A stretch of 64,000 nt of DNA, from contig OX467091.1 in NCBI GenBank assembly GCA_950106755.1, positions 14,277,538 to 14,341,537 on the forward strand, read 5' to 3'. The notes beneath the pieces were generated by a model, which did not search any database, had not been told where the DNA came from, and saw nothing but the letters and a program-made list of their open reading frames with translations. The stretch comes from Climacium dendroides (Eukaryota > Streptophyta > Bryopsida > Hypnales > Climaciaceae). A program made the position numbers and the translations under genes. Shown piece after piece: positions 24,401 to 37,155 of the stretch; position 1 is the stretch's first letter; the number at the start of each line of letters is the position of its first letter.

Positions 24401-27400
24401 TGCGATTGGTTAAAGGTAATCATAGACCTGGCCAGCTTGAACAAGGCCATGCATGATGACATTATACGTCGTAGCACTTGGGCGGCAACCAGCCAGCTTC
24501 ATGTCCCGAACTGTTTCAAGCGCCATCCGCACATCTCCAACTTTCATAAAGCCAGCAATGATCGTGGTATATGTTTGCAGTGTGGGTGGGTAACCCCCTT
24601 TCTCCATGCGGGCAAGCAGCTGTACAGCTCGCTTCATTTGTCGATTTTTGCAGAAGGCATTCACTAGAATATTGTAGGTGACCCCATCCGGTTTAATGCC
24701 TGCTTTAGACATGTCTTCGAAGACAGAGAATGCATTTATCGTATCACCTAGATGTACATATCCATCAATGATCATCGAATACGTCTTGCGGTTGTGCTTG
24801 ATTCCTTGAGCCTCCATTTCGTTGCAAATCTCCAATGCCTTGGTCATCTTCCCAAGCTGCAGTGTCCAAGGACGATAATGAAATACATTGACTGGATGGA
24901 GCAGTCACAAAGTGATAGAAAATTCAGCGGAAGCGTGGATGTACCTTTGAGTACAGATTTATGAGACAACCGTAGCTTACAACAGTTGGAGACATGCCCG
25001 TGTCCTGAAACCAAAGGAAAAGTGCAGGTGAGTATAAACAATCTGCGTTTGCTTGTACTGCATGGTTTTGATCATGAAACATTTAATGGAAAACATGTCA
25101 CAAACGATCCCCCATTAGATTGACAAAGTTATTGATATAAATTTATGTAAATTTATTGATTTAAATTTATGTTATTGATGTAAATTTATGGACATAGATC
25201 AATACTGAAACTCTGTCAAAGTTCATGTGAGTGCTAATAAGACTAAAATCACACTAATATAAGTTAACAGCATTTATGTTACACTAACCTTGACTTAAAA
25301 TTAACTCAATAGGAGGACTATATGAATCTAATGCCTATCAACTTAGCATTAAGATTAGCATTAAGAAGTTTGTCAATCTAATGGCGGGATGGGCAGGCAT
25401 TTTAATGAGAGATAAATAGAGCATCAACTTCTAAGGAAGTGAAGACTTGCCTTCAATTTGCGAAACACATCCAAGCATTGGGCCTCAGCACGACAATGAG
25501 CATAGCCGTCCAACATCATGTTGTAAAGACCAAGCGTTGCCCCTAGCCCATGTTCCTCCATATCAATCACTAAAGCTTCAGCCCGTTCCATATTGCCTGC
25601 TTTGCTGCACTTCCCCAAAATTCATTATTGGTCTTTGGAGAAGCATGACAAAATCGATGAAGCTTACATCCACAACCTGAAAAATAGCTATTAACCAGAG
25701 AGACAAGATTGACATATAGAACGAATCCTACCAGTGAGCGTTGATGATGTTGTTGTAAATAACACCATTATGATGGCAGCTCTCACTCAGTGCTCTTTGA
25801 AACCAAATCTCTGCAGCTCTTCAACATGCAACAAGCTCGTAAATGCGAGAAGCTCTACGTAAGGCCTATGAATAGTCACGTCTTTGTCCACCTTAGAAAC
25901 CAGAAAAGATAACAATTCGATGCAGACACATTGGAATAGTAGCGTGGAAGGCAAAGATGTACCTATAGAAAGCAGACATTATAACCTACATTGTTGAGCA
26001 AAAGAAACGCTATTTGAAAGGTAATATTATCTGCCAAAGTGGAATTACTGTTTTTAGCTTCCGCAACCCAGAGAGATTTACTAAATCAGTGAAATCCACA
26101 ATTATTGTACATTGTGAGACAGAGATACATACTTGACATCTCCCAATCTTCCATAGCCTGAAATAATCACACTAAAAGTTGCTTCATTTGGAACGATTCC
26201 GTCAGCTTCCATTTCCTCAACACAAGCCACTGCTCCTCGCAAATCGCGGGCCACTGCGTATGCATGTACCAAGCTGGTTTTCCACAAAAAGAAACCCAGT
26301 TTATTACGAAGGAGAACGGAAAGGATTCCACACAAAATGATCATACGCGAAACAGTAGTCTAGGGAATTACAACAAGAGTCCAAAACTGAGACGTTGGGT
26401 TTACTTGGTGTAAGCATGGACGTTTGGGTCAATGCCTGCAGCTCGCATACTCTCAAATACAGCCCGAGCGCTGTGCTTATCCCCACGCTTTCCATAGTAA
26501 TTTACTAGCAATGTATAATCTCGACGCTTTGGCTGTAAAAAATCCATCAACTCTTCAGTACACGCCACCAAGAACCATATTTGTGAGTATGGAGGTTCAA
26601 ATAAGAAAACCTAAAATCTGCACAAACTAACCATGCAACGGATGAAATGGAGGGTAGAGATCCGATTACTAACCTTCTCAATCTTATTGAAAGCACCAAC
26701 TACCTTCCGCACATCTTTGGGGTGATCTTCTACCAATTTTCGAAAATCATTCGACGCTTTCTCTCTCTCTTCATGCCATTCTGATTGAGGCTCCCTCTCC
26801 TGCCACACGTGATTCTAATCTGCTCAAGAGGGTGGCTTGAATGAAATCAAATAACTCTAGTCGTTACATTCTGTCGCTCCTTTGACTGGAGCCTTTACAT
26901 TACTATCAGGTCGTGAGCTCATTGTTCATTTCTAGATTTACAGTGCCACAGGACTCGTAACAATAACTACAGAACTCCTTAACAACCTAGGTAAACAGGG
27001 TGATTGTGGTAGTGTCCGTTCATTTGCTCATTTTGAGCGTTGTGAGGTTTACACATTGCTTCAGTGCTCAAACTCCTTGAATTTCAGGGACCAAGCTAAA
27101 ACCCTAACCCCTCGCACAATCAAAACTGCCAATGAATTTCGAACAACAGACAGTCATAACAAAATTGAAGTCATAACCATATCAATATCCTAAGACCGAA
27201 TGTCTCACAAGACTCAAAGCTTTGAAGAATTTTCAAAGCACTGTGCGAAGAAAAACGAAGACCTACCGCGCCAGACTCAACCCATCGCTCGCGCTGCTCA
27301 CGCCGCTCACGCTCCCATCGCCCATCGTCAATCTTCACTCTCAGCATCTTCCCACAAAAATCCGCCCCATCAAGTTCCTCCGCAGCTCGCACAGCTGCCG

Positions 27401-27887
27401 CATTCGGATCCTCTCCCCCGAAAAACAAAAAACAATAGCCCTTATTCCGCTCGGGATCGTCATGACTTCGTATGATGATGATGTCGCGCACAGGCCCGCA
27501 TTGCGAGAAAAACTCCTTCACGGCCTCTCGTTTCACGTGGTACCCTAAATTTCCCACGAACACCTTCCCGGGGTCACCAGCCAACGCTCGTGACTCTTCC
27601 TTTGCGAATTCTGTGCCCTCTTTTAATAAAACATTCCTGCTACTGGAATTGGTAGACAATTCTTGCTTTGGTTTGCTCGGCAAAATAGCGGAATCGGGCG
27701 TAAATGCAACCGAGCAGTTCACATTCGGCCAGGCTTGCAACCGTGAAGCTCCAGGGTTTAGAACAATCTGATTAGCTTTGAACTTACAAGCGTTTGCCTC
27801 TCGCAACAAATTGCTCCAGCAGAATGGTTGCGAGCTGGAGACGCGACTGCAAGCTCGAGTGAGACAGTCCGGCACGTAATGCCCCAT
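21429..27887 (-). CDS. PPR4: PPR4-type protein (RRM plus PPR tract), plastid RNA splicing factor
   Basis: Twelve exons on the minus strand: 27887-27267, 26799-26674, 26532-26405, 26273-26133, 25818-25732, 25604-25451, 25004-24945, 24856-24428, 23989-23694, 22654-22525, 22270-21898, 21541-21429; 885 residues. Order of parts: N-terminal targeting region (1-100), an RRM with RNP2 KVFVGNLG (108-115) and RNP1 KGYCFLFF (149-156), a basic WERERREQRERW helix, a long tract of 35-residue P-type PPR repeats, and an acidic tail. RRM-then-PPR architecture is known for PPR4, needed for trans-splicing of plastid rps12 intron 1, and the repeats align with it throughout (for example LLKACCKAGRMQSA). The chosen start is the first ATG in frame. 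Exon 11 must end at G|GTACAA so that FPP joins EWKAAVEEAR of exon 12. Intron 6 has a GC donor. Confidence 0.93.
22817..23488 (-). repeat. Dispersed repeat family A, copy 3, inside PPR4 intron 9
   Basis: Reads in the opposite orientation to the 17,846-18,775 copy. CCCCTAAAGGACCAAG, GGAATTTTCATTT...TTCATTGAAATTTTCAC, AAGGAGTAGCTTTT and TGTATGATATGTA match the complement of the right part of that copy. The far end AGCACTTAAGGGTTAACT is an inverted TTAACCC terminus. It lies wholly within the 22,655-23,693 intron. Confidence 0.7.
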
Positions 27888-28404
27888 GGTGACAACCAAA
27901 GGCTGTCTAAGCTCTGCGATTCAGCACAACATCGCTCTGCTACGACCATCTACCCTGATTACCTCAGTGGCCCTGTGTTGCATTTGTAGGGTTTCAAATG
28001 CAGAACTCCGCCCCCTCAACAATCCATATGAATCTCAAAACGCCAATTGCGGAAAAAAAATTCAAAAAATTTCACGAATTCTCCACAATTTTTGAACGGG
28101 GAGAGACCAAGCAAGCTCACAAACAGGCAGAGTGATGGAGAGAAAACCAATTACCAATAGGGGCTTATCCTCTTCAGCATCGACGGTCTCACGGTCTTAG
28201 ACTCCTCATCCATCCCGGTCACAGACTCTTCTTCTTCTAAACTTTCTCTCTGTAACTTTAGTATCGATTGAATCGAAATTTGGGCGACGTATCGAACCCT
28301 AAATTCTGAGTAACAAGAGGAGGGAGCGGAATTTGAAAGATGGGCTCTGGAATTTTGCCATAGTAGCTGAGATTTTTCCATTTGTAGCTGGGATGTGAGA
28401 TTCA
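27888..28404. promoter_or_regulatory. Bidirectional promoter region between PPR4 and CRL
   Basis: Only 517 bp separate the two start codons of these divergent genes, so both promoters and both 5' leaders must lie or overlap here. No TATA box or other defined element could be assigned with confidence. Confidence 0.55.
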
Positions 28405-30939
28405 ATGGAGCCGTCAATTTTGTCTCCACGAACTCCGACGCACATGTCCCGCAGCAGTTCAGGGAGCTTCGACGCAAATTCCATTAGCTTTAGAGATTTC
28501 GAAGCGAGTTCGCCGGGTGCTCATGAAAGCTTCAGTTTAGGCGAGAGCTACAATGAAACTGGAAGCTACAATGGGGACGCCATGAACAGAAGGTATAACA
28601 AGAATGCGAATGGTGGGGGTGGCAGTGGAAAATGGCGAGGATGGGTAATCAAAGCGGTTTGTGTGATCGGAGGCGCTCTCCTTCTGCGCAAGTTGACGAA
28701 GAGGACCACGCGTTGGGATCATGCTCGCGTGGTAGCGCAGGCTCTTAGCGGGGAGAAGGTGATTTTGAGCTGCAATTGCAGGAATTGCAAGTGTATTCTA
28801 GGGACTTGTTTTGTGTTTTTCGTGCGTGAATTCCCTTGACTAAGTTCCAGTGTGAGCTTCAATTGTAGGAATTTGAGAGAGCAAATGTGTTTTAGGGATT
28901 TTTTTGTGTTTTTCATGCATGAAATTGGTTGACGAGTTTTGCTGACACCTTTGTGAGCTTCAACTGCAGTTTTCCACGGAGCAAGCAGCTCGAGATCCAA
29001 TGACATACTTCAACCTCAGGTATTCATTCTGCAGCTCTTGTGAATGATTGCTGCTCTCTAGAAAAGAGTACTAGAGAGTTTTCAGTATTAAGGAAAAGTT
29101 TACTATATCCAATGTTGTAATGAAGTGTCTGTACATTCACTGTGACCAAAGGACACCTTCCCATTGTGAATGCAGGTTACTCACTTGCCCAGCCACCGTT
29201 TTAGCAGATGGAGGACGAGTTCTGTACTTCGAGCAGGTATTGGAGCTTGTATTGCTTGTCTTTTGTGACTTCAATTTCCAGTTTTCTGAAATGCGCTTGA
29301 TCATGTGAGAAAAGTGTAGCTATTGAGTTCTCGAGGCATTTACAGTATTGTATTTGTTTCTGATGACACTACAGGCCTTTTGGAGGACCCCAGAGAGGCC
29401 CTTTCGTCAGGTATCACATTTTTCCAATCACTGGACTTCTTATCTGTCTGTACGGGTCAGGAAGTTTGTTTTAGAAATGTTTGTGGAATAAGAATGCACT
29501 ACCTGGTAGATAATTGGTTTTGTGGTGGTTTTTTACAGAGGTTCTACGGTGTCAAGCCCTGTCCAAAGGAGATGAAGTGTGACGTAGAGGTCAGCTTTTG
29601 GGCTAAATTCGTTCTCCATATTTTTTCCAAGTTATCTCTTCACATAATAAACAAAGTTTAAGAAAAAATTAGACTCTTTCAAGAACTTTTAGACATCGCA
29701 AAGAGAATCTTCCCCACGTGCATGAGAGTCTCCCTGAGACCTTCAGATGTATCATGGTGAAGATGTTCTTTATGATAATGTTCAAATTTCTTTGAGATAG
29801 TCTAATTTTACGAAAAAACATGTTATAATGTGATCACTTTCAGACTGTCATTGTTGAGATAATTCTAGCTTCTGTACACTTGGAGTTATGTGTTTTAGTT
29901 TGAGATGCAGGTCAGTTCCTATGCTGTGCGGGATACTGAAGAATACCGAAAGTTTTGTGAGCGGCCTAAAGATCAAAGACCTCAACCTGATGAGGTGCTC
30001 AAGGTAAAGAGAACCTAGCTTGCATAATCTTTTGATTTGGTTCGATTCTCGTTCCTTTTTAGCATAAGAAACACAAATTCCTGATTCCGTTGAAGATCCA
30101 TTTTTTTGCAATCTTTTGTGTAGAACTTGTGCTAAGTGGTATTCTGCTGTGAAATGCAGGATATGGCGGAGCATCTGAGTACCGTCTATCTTTCGGCCTG
30201 TGACCGGGGACGGCGTTGCTTGTATGAAGGGTCTACTCCGCCAGGAGGCTTTCCGAACGCTTGGGTATGTGAAGATGGAATCGATCTTTGTTAATGACCA
30301 TATCAAGCTCTGCCATATTTTTGTAGAAAGTGTTTAGACAGCTATCAAAGTGAGACTTCATCAGAATACTTCGTGACTTTCTCCCCTCATGCCACTTGAG
30401 CTTTACAGCTTTACTGCTTAACGGTTGTTGCTGAAAATATAGCCCAGCTTCTGGATTACTTAGATTTGAAACAGACGTTTACTATATAGAGTACTCAAGT
30501 TCTTGGTTTTTGATTCTGTTTCACGCATATGATTTTTTTCTTATGAATCTTGCGTTGTTGCAGAATGGAGCGTCTACGTGCACGTCAGAGCTCAGCATCT
30601 ATAAAAATGGAGAAGTTCATTGCTGGGACCGTGCATATGATGATGCTGGCAAGCAGGTATAAAGTCTCCTTCAAGTGCACATGTGGCCCGATACAATTTT
30701 TATTTCGGTGTTGAATCTTGTGGTCTTAATTTCACAGTACACCTTATGAGGCATGAAACTCTTTCTTAATTACTGGTACCTGCAATTTTCAGGTTTGGGG
30801 GTTGAGGCAAGGGCCTTATGAGTTCAAGCCTGCCACTTCCTCAAGCTCAAATGGATCACTCAAGCAGTCGTACTTTCCTGGCTCACTGAAACCCAAGACA
30901 ATTGGTGATGCAGTCTCGACTAGTTTGATTAAGGATTGA
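28405..30939 (+). CDS. CRL: CRUMPLED LEAF (CRL) homologue, CpcT/CpeT-like plastid envelope protein
   Basis: Nine exons: 28405-28758, 28970-29019, 29176-29236, 29375-29410, 29539-29589, 29911-30003, 30160-30264, 30564-30656, 30793-30939; 329 residues. Arabidopsis CRL is an outer-envelope protein needed for plastid division and normal cell division. It belongs to the family of cyanobacterial CpcT/CpeT bilin lyases. Visible features: a Ser/Gly-rich N-terminus longer than in Arabidopsis, one hydrophobic segment (about 80-96), then the conserved series DHARVVAQAL, EQAFWRTPERPFRQRFYGVKPCP, DQRPQPDEV, RCLYEGSTPPGGFPNAWNG, KQVWGLRQGPYEFKPATSSS. Exon 4 is only 36 bp. All introns are GT-AG and phases agree. 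Head to head with PPR4. Whether the plant protein binds bilins is not visible. Confidence 0.94.
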
Positions 30940-32246
30940 GTATGTTCTCAATTTACTTTCGTTGTTTTTGTATTTATTATGTAGTTGACAAGAGGCAAAT
31001 TGTTCCTGTACATGAGTTGTGTTGAATCTCAGTTTGCTAGTACATTCCAATCTAGCTTCCGAATATGATAGCTGCAGATATGTGGGCAGCTCTCTTAAAG
31101 AAAGGTTGTATCAAAACCCTTGAAATTATTGTAGCTACAGTGTATCAGCGCTGGTGACTTTTACTGAAGCGAAACCTCCGCTTTTGGAAGGTAACTGGCA
31201 TTTTTGTAGAAACATTGCATGTTTTGAAAATATTGGAGTTCGAGATAGCGTACCTTTGAATCTCTGTAACACGTTTCTTTCACAAAAACTACCTAAAAGT
31301 GGAAAGATTTTGAATATTTTCTCCGTTTTAACATTTTTTTTTTCTCTCTTCCTATTCCCTCCCTTTCCTCAACCTTTTTCTTGTGCAAATTATGAACATT
31401 CTATATGAGTGTAGCATGTAGCTTGGCTCCTTAGAATATTGTTGAAGCACCAAAGAATATAGGCTTCAATAAAGAATCATCTTTTATTGTGAGTCAAGGA
31501 AGTGTAGTCACCTTGTCTTTTCAAAGACACATTCTTTCTAGATAATACATTTGAATTTTTTGAAGTTGAAATGAAAAATTCTTAGGATTTTTTAATTCAT
31601 TTTTTTCAAGCAACCTAGAATGTGATCTTCACTAGAGTCATGAAACTCTTTACATCCATAGATATAGATGCAAAACACAAAACATGGATGATAATCCATT
31701 TTACTCATTTTAAATGAATACATTCATTCAAAATGAATCTATATTCTTTGAAGATTTTGTAGCAATCTAGCATTTTTTCCATTACAAAAGGAAGATTATA
31801 TTTCCAAATATACCCTTACAAAATTTATATTGCTTTTGAGTCACAAATTGCACAAACTTCAATCCAAGAGGATTTTAGATTGGTCAAAAATGTTATTTGT
31901 TGAATATTGAGTCTTGGAAGGGGGGTCAAAGCTTTGACCCTAACTTTTCTTCATAATGCAGTACATATCACTAAACTTGAAATTGAAAATCCATTCCACC
32001 ATCAATCTTCACACCAACAAACATTATCAAAATCCATGAAGGTATGTACACCTATAATCATTACTAGTTACAACTCAATTAGTTAGTCACTATCATTAAC
32101 CATAGTTCCTAAATAGTTATTGTTATTAACCATGACTTATCTTGATTAAATCTTATTGGTTACCAAAAGAGGATTTCAATGCACTTAAGCATGCATTATT
32201 TGAGCACCATATGAACATGTTGTTACAAATTTTCAAAGTATTCTCT
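30940..32246. other. 3' flank of CRL and AT-rich intergenic DNA
   Basis: The CRL 3' UTR is expected in the first few hundred bases. Beyond that no gene or assignable element was seen. Confidence 0.4.
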
Positions 32247-32476
32247 TTAACCCATAAACAATGCCGCAACCATTTTTTGGTTGATGAATGACAGAGAATC
32301 CTTGTGTGTAGGACAAAAATGCAGCTATTCATCCTCAAATTTTTGCATAAAAAGAGAAGGTCTTGTATAGTACTTTGACATCCAATGAGTGCTTTAGGAA
32401 TTTTTTTAAACCAATTTCTCACACAATGCCAAAAGGGATGATTTCCACAATCACAAGCCTGCCCTTCAAGGATTAA
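32247..32476. repeat. Dispersed repeat, copy 2 (pair of 13,548-13,821)
   Basis: Starts TTAACCCATAAAC, contains GTTGATGAATGACAGAGAATCC, GCTATTCATCCT and AGGTCTTGTATAGTA, and ends CAAGGATTAA. Same landmarks and order as the copy at 13,548. Non-coding. Confidence 0.6.
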
Positions 32477-33034
32477 GTGTACCTAAAACCAACACTAGGC
32501 TGTCCTAAACTCTCATGTTTTGATTGTGTGCACAATAAAAAAACAATTTGTAACCTTTTGGGTCCAAAAGTGTTGCATTTGGCGACACTGTTGATTATGG
32601 GTGTGCATGCCTTGCCCAAGACAATGGACGCTCATCAGAGATCTCATCAAAGCATCATGACCCATTCCACAGTGCTCCAACAGCCTCCCTAAAGAATGTA
32701 ATGAAATGAACGCGCACATGTAATCTGTGAGCCACATGCCGTGCCTTCCATGGAATCCATTCCACTAACTTATTATTCCACGTCCTTGTCGCGCTCCTCT
32801 GCTTACCGCTCATAACCGAATCTTTTTCGTCAAGGCAGTACAAAGCTTTTGTAACAAATATCTCAGTGATGTATTAACTTAGTGTACTCCAAATTTCCAA
32901 TACCCATACAAGCAAGAAGGCCTCCCTTCTCTTGGCTCGCACATTTCTCTTCTTCTTCTTCTTGCTTTTGTGGTTGTTGAATTTGGGCCTTGATTGCATT
33001 GCATTGCAGTAGAATCACTCCGAAAGGAACGCGC
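32477..33034. other. Upstream region and leader of SEX4
   Basis: No coding exon recognised. A CT-rich stretch with CTTCTTCTTCTTC near 32,950 precedes the SEX4 start and is probably in its 5' leader. Confidence 0.35.
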
Positions 33035-36000
33035 ATGGCTATGGCGACCACCACAGCTATGCTCGCCTCCCACGCCACGCACCAGCTTTCCAGGTACTGC
33101 GATGTCTTCCATCTCTTCTTTTTATGAAATTCTGCAAAGAAGTCTTGATGGGTGGGAGTTTTGAGCTTTTCTCACGGTTGGGTTTTCACCAGAATTCGGT
33201 CTTCTGGTGCTGGAAAGGAGAATCCATTGCTTAGAGTCTCTGTTGCGACCCGATTCGGTCCACGGGCGAGGATCACGACGAGGGCAGTGCATCAGCCCCG
33301 ACGACCTCCTCTCCGGGTAACAATTTTCAAAAATGGGTCGCATTTCACCGCAGTGACTTCTTTTGTGGACACTTTTACTGTTGGACATTGCTCTTGGTAT
33401 CAGAGTGGTCGAATTTTGAGATCTTGTTGTTTGAAAGTGGATCGAAATGCATCCAGGAATGCATTATTTGGACACCTAATGCAGGGTTTACTGGTTGGTG
33501 TTTTAAAAGAAACTCTTCAAGAATATGTTGATTAAGGAGATGTACACTAGCTGGATGCCTGATCAAGTGGTGTGGTTTTGGGGCCTGTGATTTTGGATGT
33601 CCCTGCTTTAAAATCCTGTTCTTATCGTGGAAATGGTGTTTGGTGATGCAGATTGCAGCCACTGGAGAGAAGACCGTGACTAAGACGGAGGAGAAGACGG
33701 AGGAGTACAGTGCCTCCATGCAGCAAGCCATGGGTACAAGTGAGTTGCTTCATTCTAAGGCATACTAGTTGCTCTACTTTTTAATACTCATGAGTTTCTG
33801 TTCTAATAGTTGAATCATTAGCTTACAATTTGGGGATTCATCTTCAAATCCCTAATTTTGGACATTCATGAGTGCTGCAAGCAACAGGGTTTTTAGTTAT
33901 AAATTAGACCGTTCAGGGACTTTAAGACACCATCATATAGAGAAGCTTCACCATCATTCTTCGAGAGGTGTCCCTATGGGCACATTGATCATATTGAGGC
34001 TTCCATAATTTTCATTGGGAGTTTCCATATGATCGCAGTGATTGGGAGACCTCCCCATTTATCATGGCTAAGATTCTCTTTATGTTGTTGCCTAAAAGTT
34101 GTTGAAACATTTGAAAATCCTACGCTTATCGTTGTTCATTTGGATCACCATTTGCTGGCCATTGAGATATTTGATTGGACAATGTTTCGTGAATGCAGCC
34201 CTGGAGTATAGGCATGATCTAGGAATCAATTACGCCTATGTGTTACCAGACCTCATTGTGGGCTCATGCCTTCAGGTCAGTTCCTTATGTGCACTCTTTG
34301 GATACAGACCTAAGTTTTTTCGTTCACTCTTCATTGTTTCAACTGTTTGCTATGGTTAAGCAGACTCTCCATCTTTACTTTTGCTTCTTCAGTGAACCCT
34401 GCGGATTCATGAAGTCGTTAACCCCTAATGTTGGCATCTCATGAACTTGGCGTTCACTTAGACTCCTGCAGATGCAGATAGGCTGAAGGATGCAGGTGTT
34501 GGAGTCATATTCTGCCTACAACAAGATCCCGACCTTGCGTATCCTTGATATTTGAGGTAGAGGATACTGCTTGTGTCGCTTTAAGCATTTTAACATATGG
34601 AGGACTGTGATTCTGGGACGTATGTATAGACCTGTGGAGAGATCTTTGCGTATAAGAGCCAAATCTATTGACGTCAGAGATCAGTGATCATATACATTAA
34701 GACATTTAGCTAAGTCATGCTCACACCGCTTGTTAATAAGTTTAACCAATCTTATGAATAGATGAGTGACTGTTGTTGGTATTAGGGGTCAGTATAGGAT
34801 CAGTTCCTTAATGGATTTAGTATTATCTACCTTTTTCCTTTAGTGCTGCTTGAGCCTTTTAATAGACTTTGCATTCATGGTTATTACAAGTGTCTCTCCC
34901 TTAACTTGAAGTTCCTAGATACTTTGGAGTGGATCTTCCAGCCATCCAAGCACGCGTGAATGAATTGGATGGGATCATGCACTACCGATGCCAGATAAGG
35001 TACTCAAATGAATTTCCAATTAAGTTGTTTGTTGTCATAGTTATGGTGAGCTTAAAGCTAATCAAGTGAAGGGATGTGAGTTCTAATTTTTTCAATGTTG
35101 TGCAGGGACTTTGATCCATTTGATTTACGCATGAGGTTACCAGTCGCTGTGGCTCAATTGCATAAGGCAATTGAAGCGAATAAGGGGACGACTGCCTATG
35201 TTCATTGCACTGCTGGTCTTGGTCGGGCTCCTGGCGTTGCGGTGAGAAGATGATTCCCTGTTTCAGAATTTTTTTCAGAATTCCCTGTTTTTGATGATTA
35301 TGCAGAAGCTGTATCTTTAGCATTGAGGATTTTTCCTTTTAATGCCCTGAGGCCTTTTATATGAACGTGCAGCTGGCTTACATGTATTGGCTGCGTGGAT
35401 TATCACTGAAAGAAGCAAACGTTCTCCTACAGGTAAAGTTAAGCAACCAGTCTCTTACTTATCTTCCAAGTGCCCAAACTAAACATCAAAAGTCCACTTT
35501 GGACGCTTATAGTTGATTGTAGAAAAATTTAAACGCATATATTCTAATCATTCAAAAGCGTTGGCCATGGTTTCTTCTTTCTATTGTTACCTATTATTTT
35601 ATTCTTTGAAACTTCCAAAATGACATTCCTATGGATACAGAAGCAGCTGCTTTTGGCCATTTGGGCACTTAGGTGTTAAACCCATACAGTGTGTTAACCA
35701 ATGGAAAGTTCTGTAGAAGACTTCATGGTTTGTTACAGCTTTTTTTTTAAGCTAATTTGTTAATCTCATGGATTTACACTTTTTTGTAAATGTTCGCAGA
35801 AAGTGAGGCGTTGTCATCCCAAACTCGAGTCAATCAGAGCTGCTACAGCTGATCTGGTTTGCTCTCTACATCCTTCTCTTACTTTGCAATTTTTCACTAT
35901 GTTGTGTTGTTGCTTTTCTTGACTAAAATTTGCAGTCTTAATTGTCGGTAGCTACATTCTTCCCTCAATTCTGATTAGATTTTTTCTTGTGCTAATTAGT

Positions 36001-37155
36001 TGACAGAAGGATCAAAGCAACTCATAGAGCTGAAGTGGTCGGGTGAAGCTGAAAGCGTGGAAATTGCTGGTCTTGATGTAGGCTGGGGTAGTGAGGTATG
36101 TTCTTTCTTTCTCATGTTCCAACTACCTTATAGTGATGTTCCATCAGTATTTCATCCTTGAAAAAACTGCTATAGAATGACTTGATTTCGTGTTTACTGA
36201 CTTTTTTGAGCTGATCTGCGACGTGACTCCTGCAGAAAATTCCAATGGAATATGATGAAAGTGAAAATCAGTGGATTCTAAGACGTAAAGTGCCTGTAAG
36301 AGTTTCATAACCAGTATGCGATGGCTGTATTCTTGACTTGTATCGCCTCCCTTAGTCCTCATGACATTGTTTAACCCAGAGATTTCCTGTCGTTGCTGTT
36401 TGTGCACCCTTTACGTTGTCTGATTCTTGCAGTGGGAGTTTGAGGATGTAGGTTGGAAAGTACGAGTACAAGTTCGTGGTGGACGGTGATTGGTTGACGG
36501 ATTCACAATTGCCATTATCTGAACCAAATAGAGAAGGGCAAGTTAACAACGTCATTGAGGTACCAGTTCATTCCATCAATCTCTTGCAGGGGCATCTAAC
36601 TTACCTTCACTTTGTTCCACCTTGAAAGGGCAATTACAGTCTCTGTAGAGGAATGCACTCATATATACCAAGTTGTCAGTGAATAATGTAAAAAAGTGCC
36701 TGTACCCTGCCGAGTTGTCAGTGAACAATTTAGAAAGATATTTTACCCTTCTGAGGCTTTCATCATATTGGAGGCCTCCGTAAGCATCATGAGCAGACAC
36801 CCAATTATTGGCTCTAGACCAAAGGAGAAGAAGCTTTGCATTGACAAAAGCCACATTTTTACAAAGAATGCGAGGAAATTCGAGTAGGACCTTTCTCGAA
36901 AAGCGAGCCATTACTACAGCGACAGAGCCTATTGTAGCGTAATTGCTTGTATCTGAGGTTTCATCGTGCAGGCCACTTGTTGCTCATTCTGTTTGTTGCG
37001 CCCTTTTGGAAGTGCAGGTAACAGACAGTGCACAGAATGGGGCTACCAAGGAATTGCGCGAGCGACTGATGCAGGAGGATGCAGACCTGACTTCAGAGGA
37101 GCGCACCCAAATTCGCGCAAAGCTGGAAGAGATTGCCGACAGTGGGCTATGGTGA
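33035..37155 (+). CDS. SEX4: Phosphoglucan phosphatase SEX4 (DSP plus CBM48)
   Basis: Thirteen exons: 33035-33093, 33193-33316, 33652-33739, 34199-34275, 34462-34538, 34919-34999, 35106-35241, 35373-35432, 35800-35856, 36000-36095, 36236-36295, 36452-36559, 37018-37155; 386 residues. SEX4 removes phosphate from starch glucan so that it can be degraded in the plastid stroma. Visible features: a transit peptide-like N-terminus rich in Ala, Ser, Thr and Arg; the dual-specificity phosphatase domain with [24 protein letters not shown] and the signature [11 protein letters not shown] (catalytic Cys203, Arg209); a CBM48 glucan-binding domain from about 255 with IAGLDVGWG and [12 protein letters not shown]; and a short C-terminal helix. 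Length matches Arabidopsis SEX4 (379). The start is the first ATG. A second ATG follows two codons later and could serve equally. Confidence 0.95.
35467..35671. mobile_element. Small inverted-repeat insertion in SEX4 intron 8
   Basis: AAGTGCCCAAA near 35,469 and TTTGGGCACTT near 35,661 are exact inverted copies about 200 bp apart, lying in the intron between the exons ending 35,432 and starting 35,800. The right end is followed by AGGTGTTAAACCC, recalling the TTAACCC termini of other elements here. Probably a MITE. Confidence 0.45.

Noticed and set aside
28151..28722. Minus-strand frames opposite CRL exon 1 and its leader
   Set aside because: They are antisense shadows of a well-supported CRL exon and the shared promoter.
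36456..36490. Earlier acceptor for SEX4 exon 12 (after TTGCAG at 36,432)
   Set aside because: Using it shifts the frame to a stop within 20 codons. The acceptor at 36,451 gives the conserved [14 protein letters not shown].
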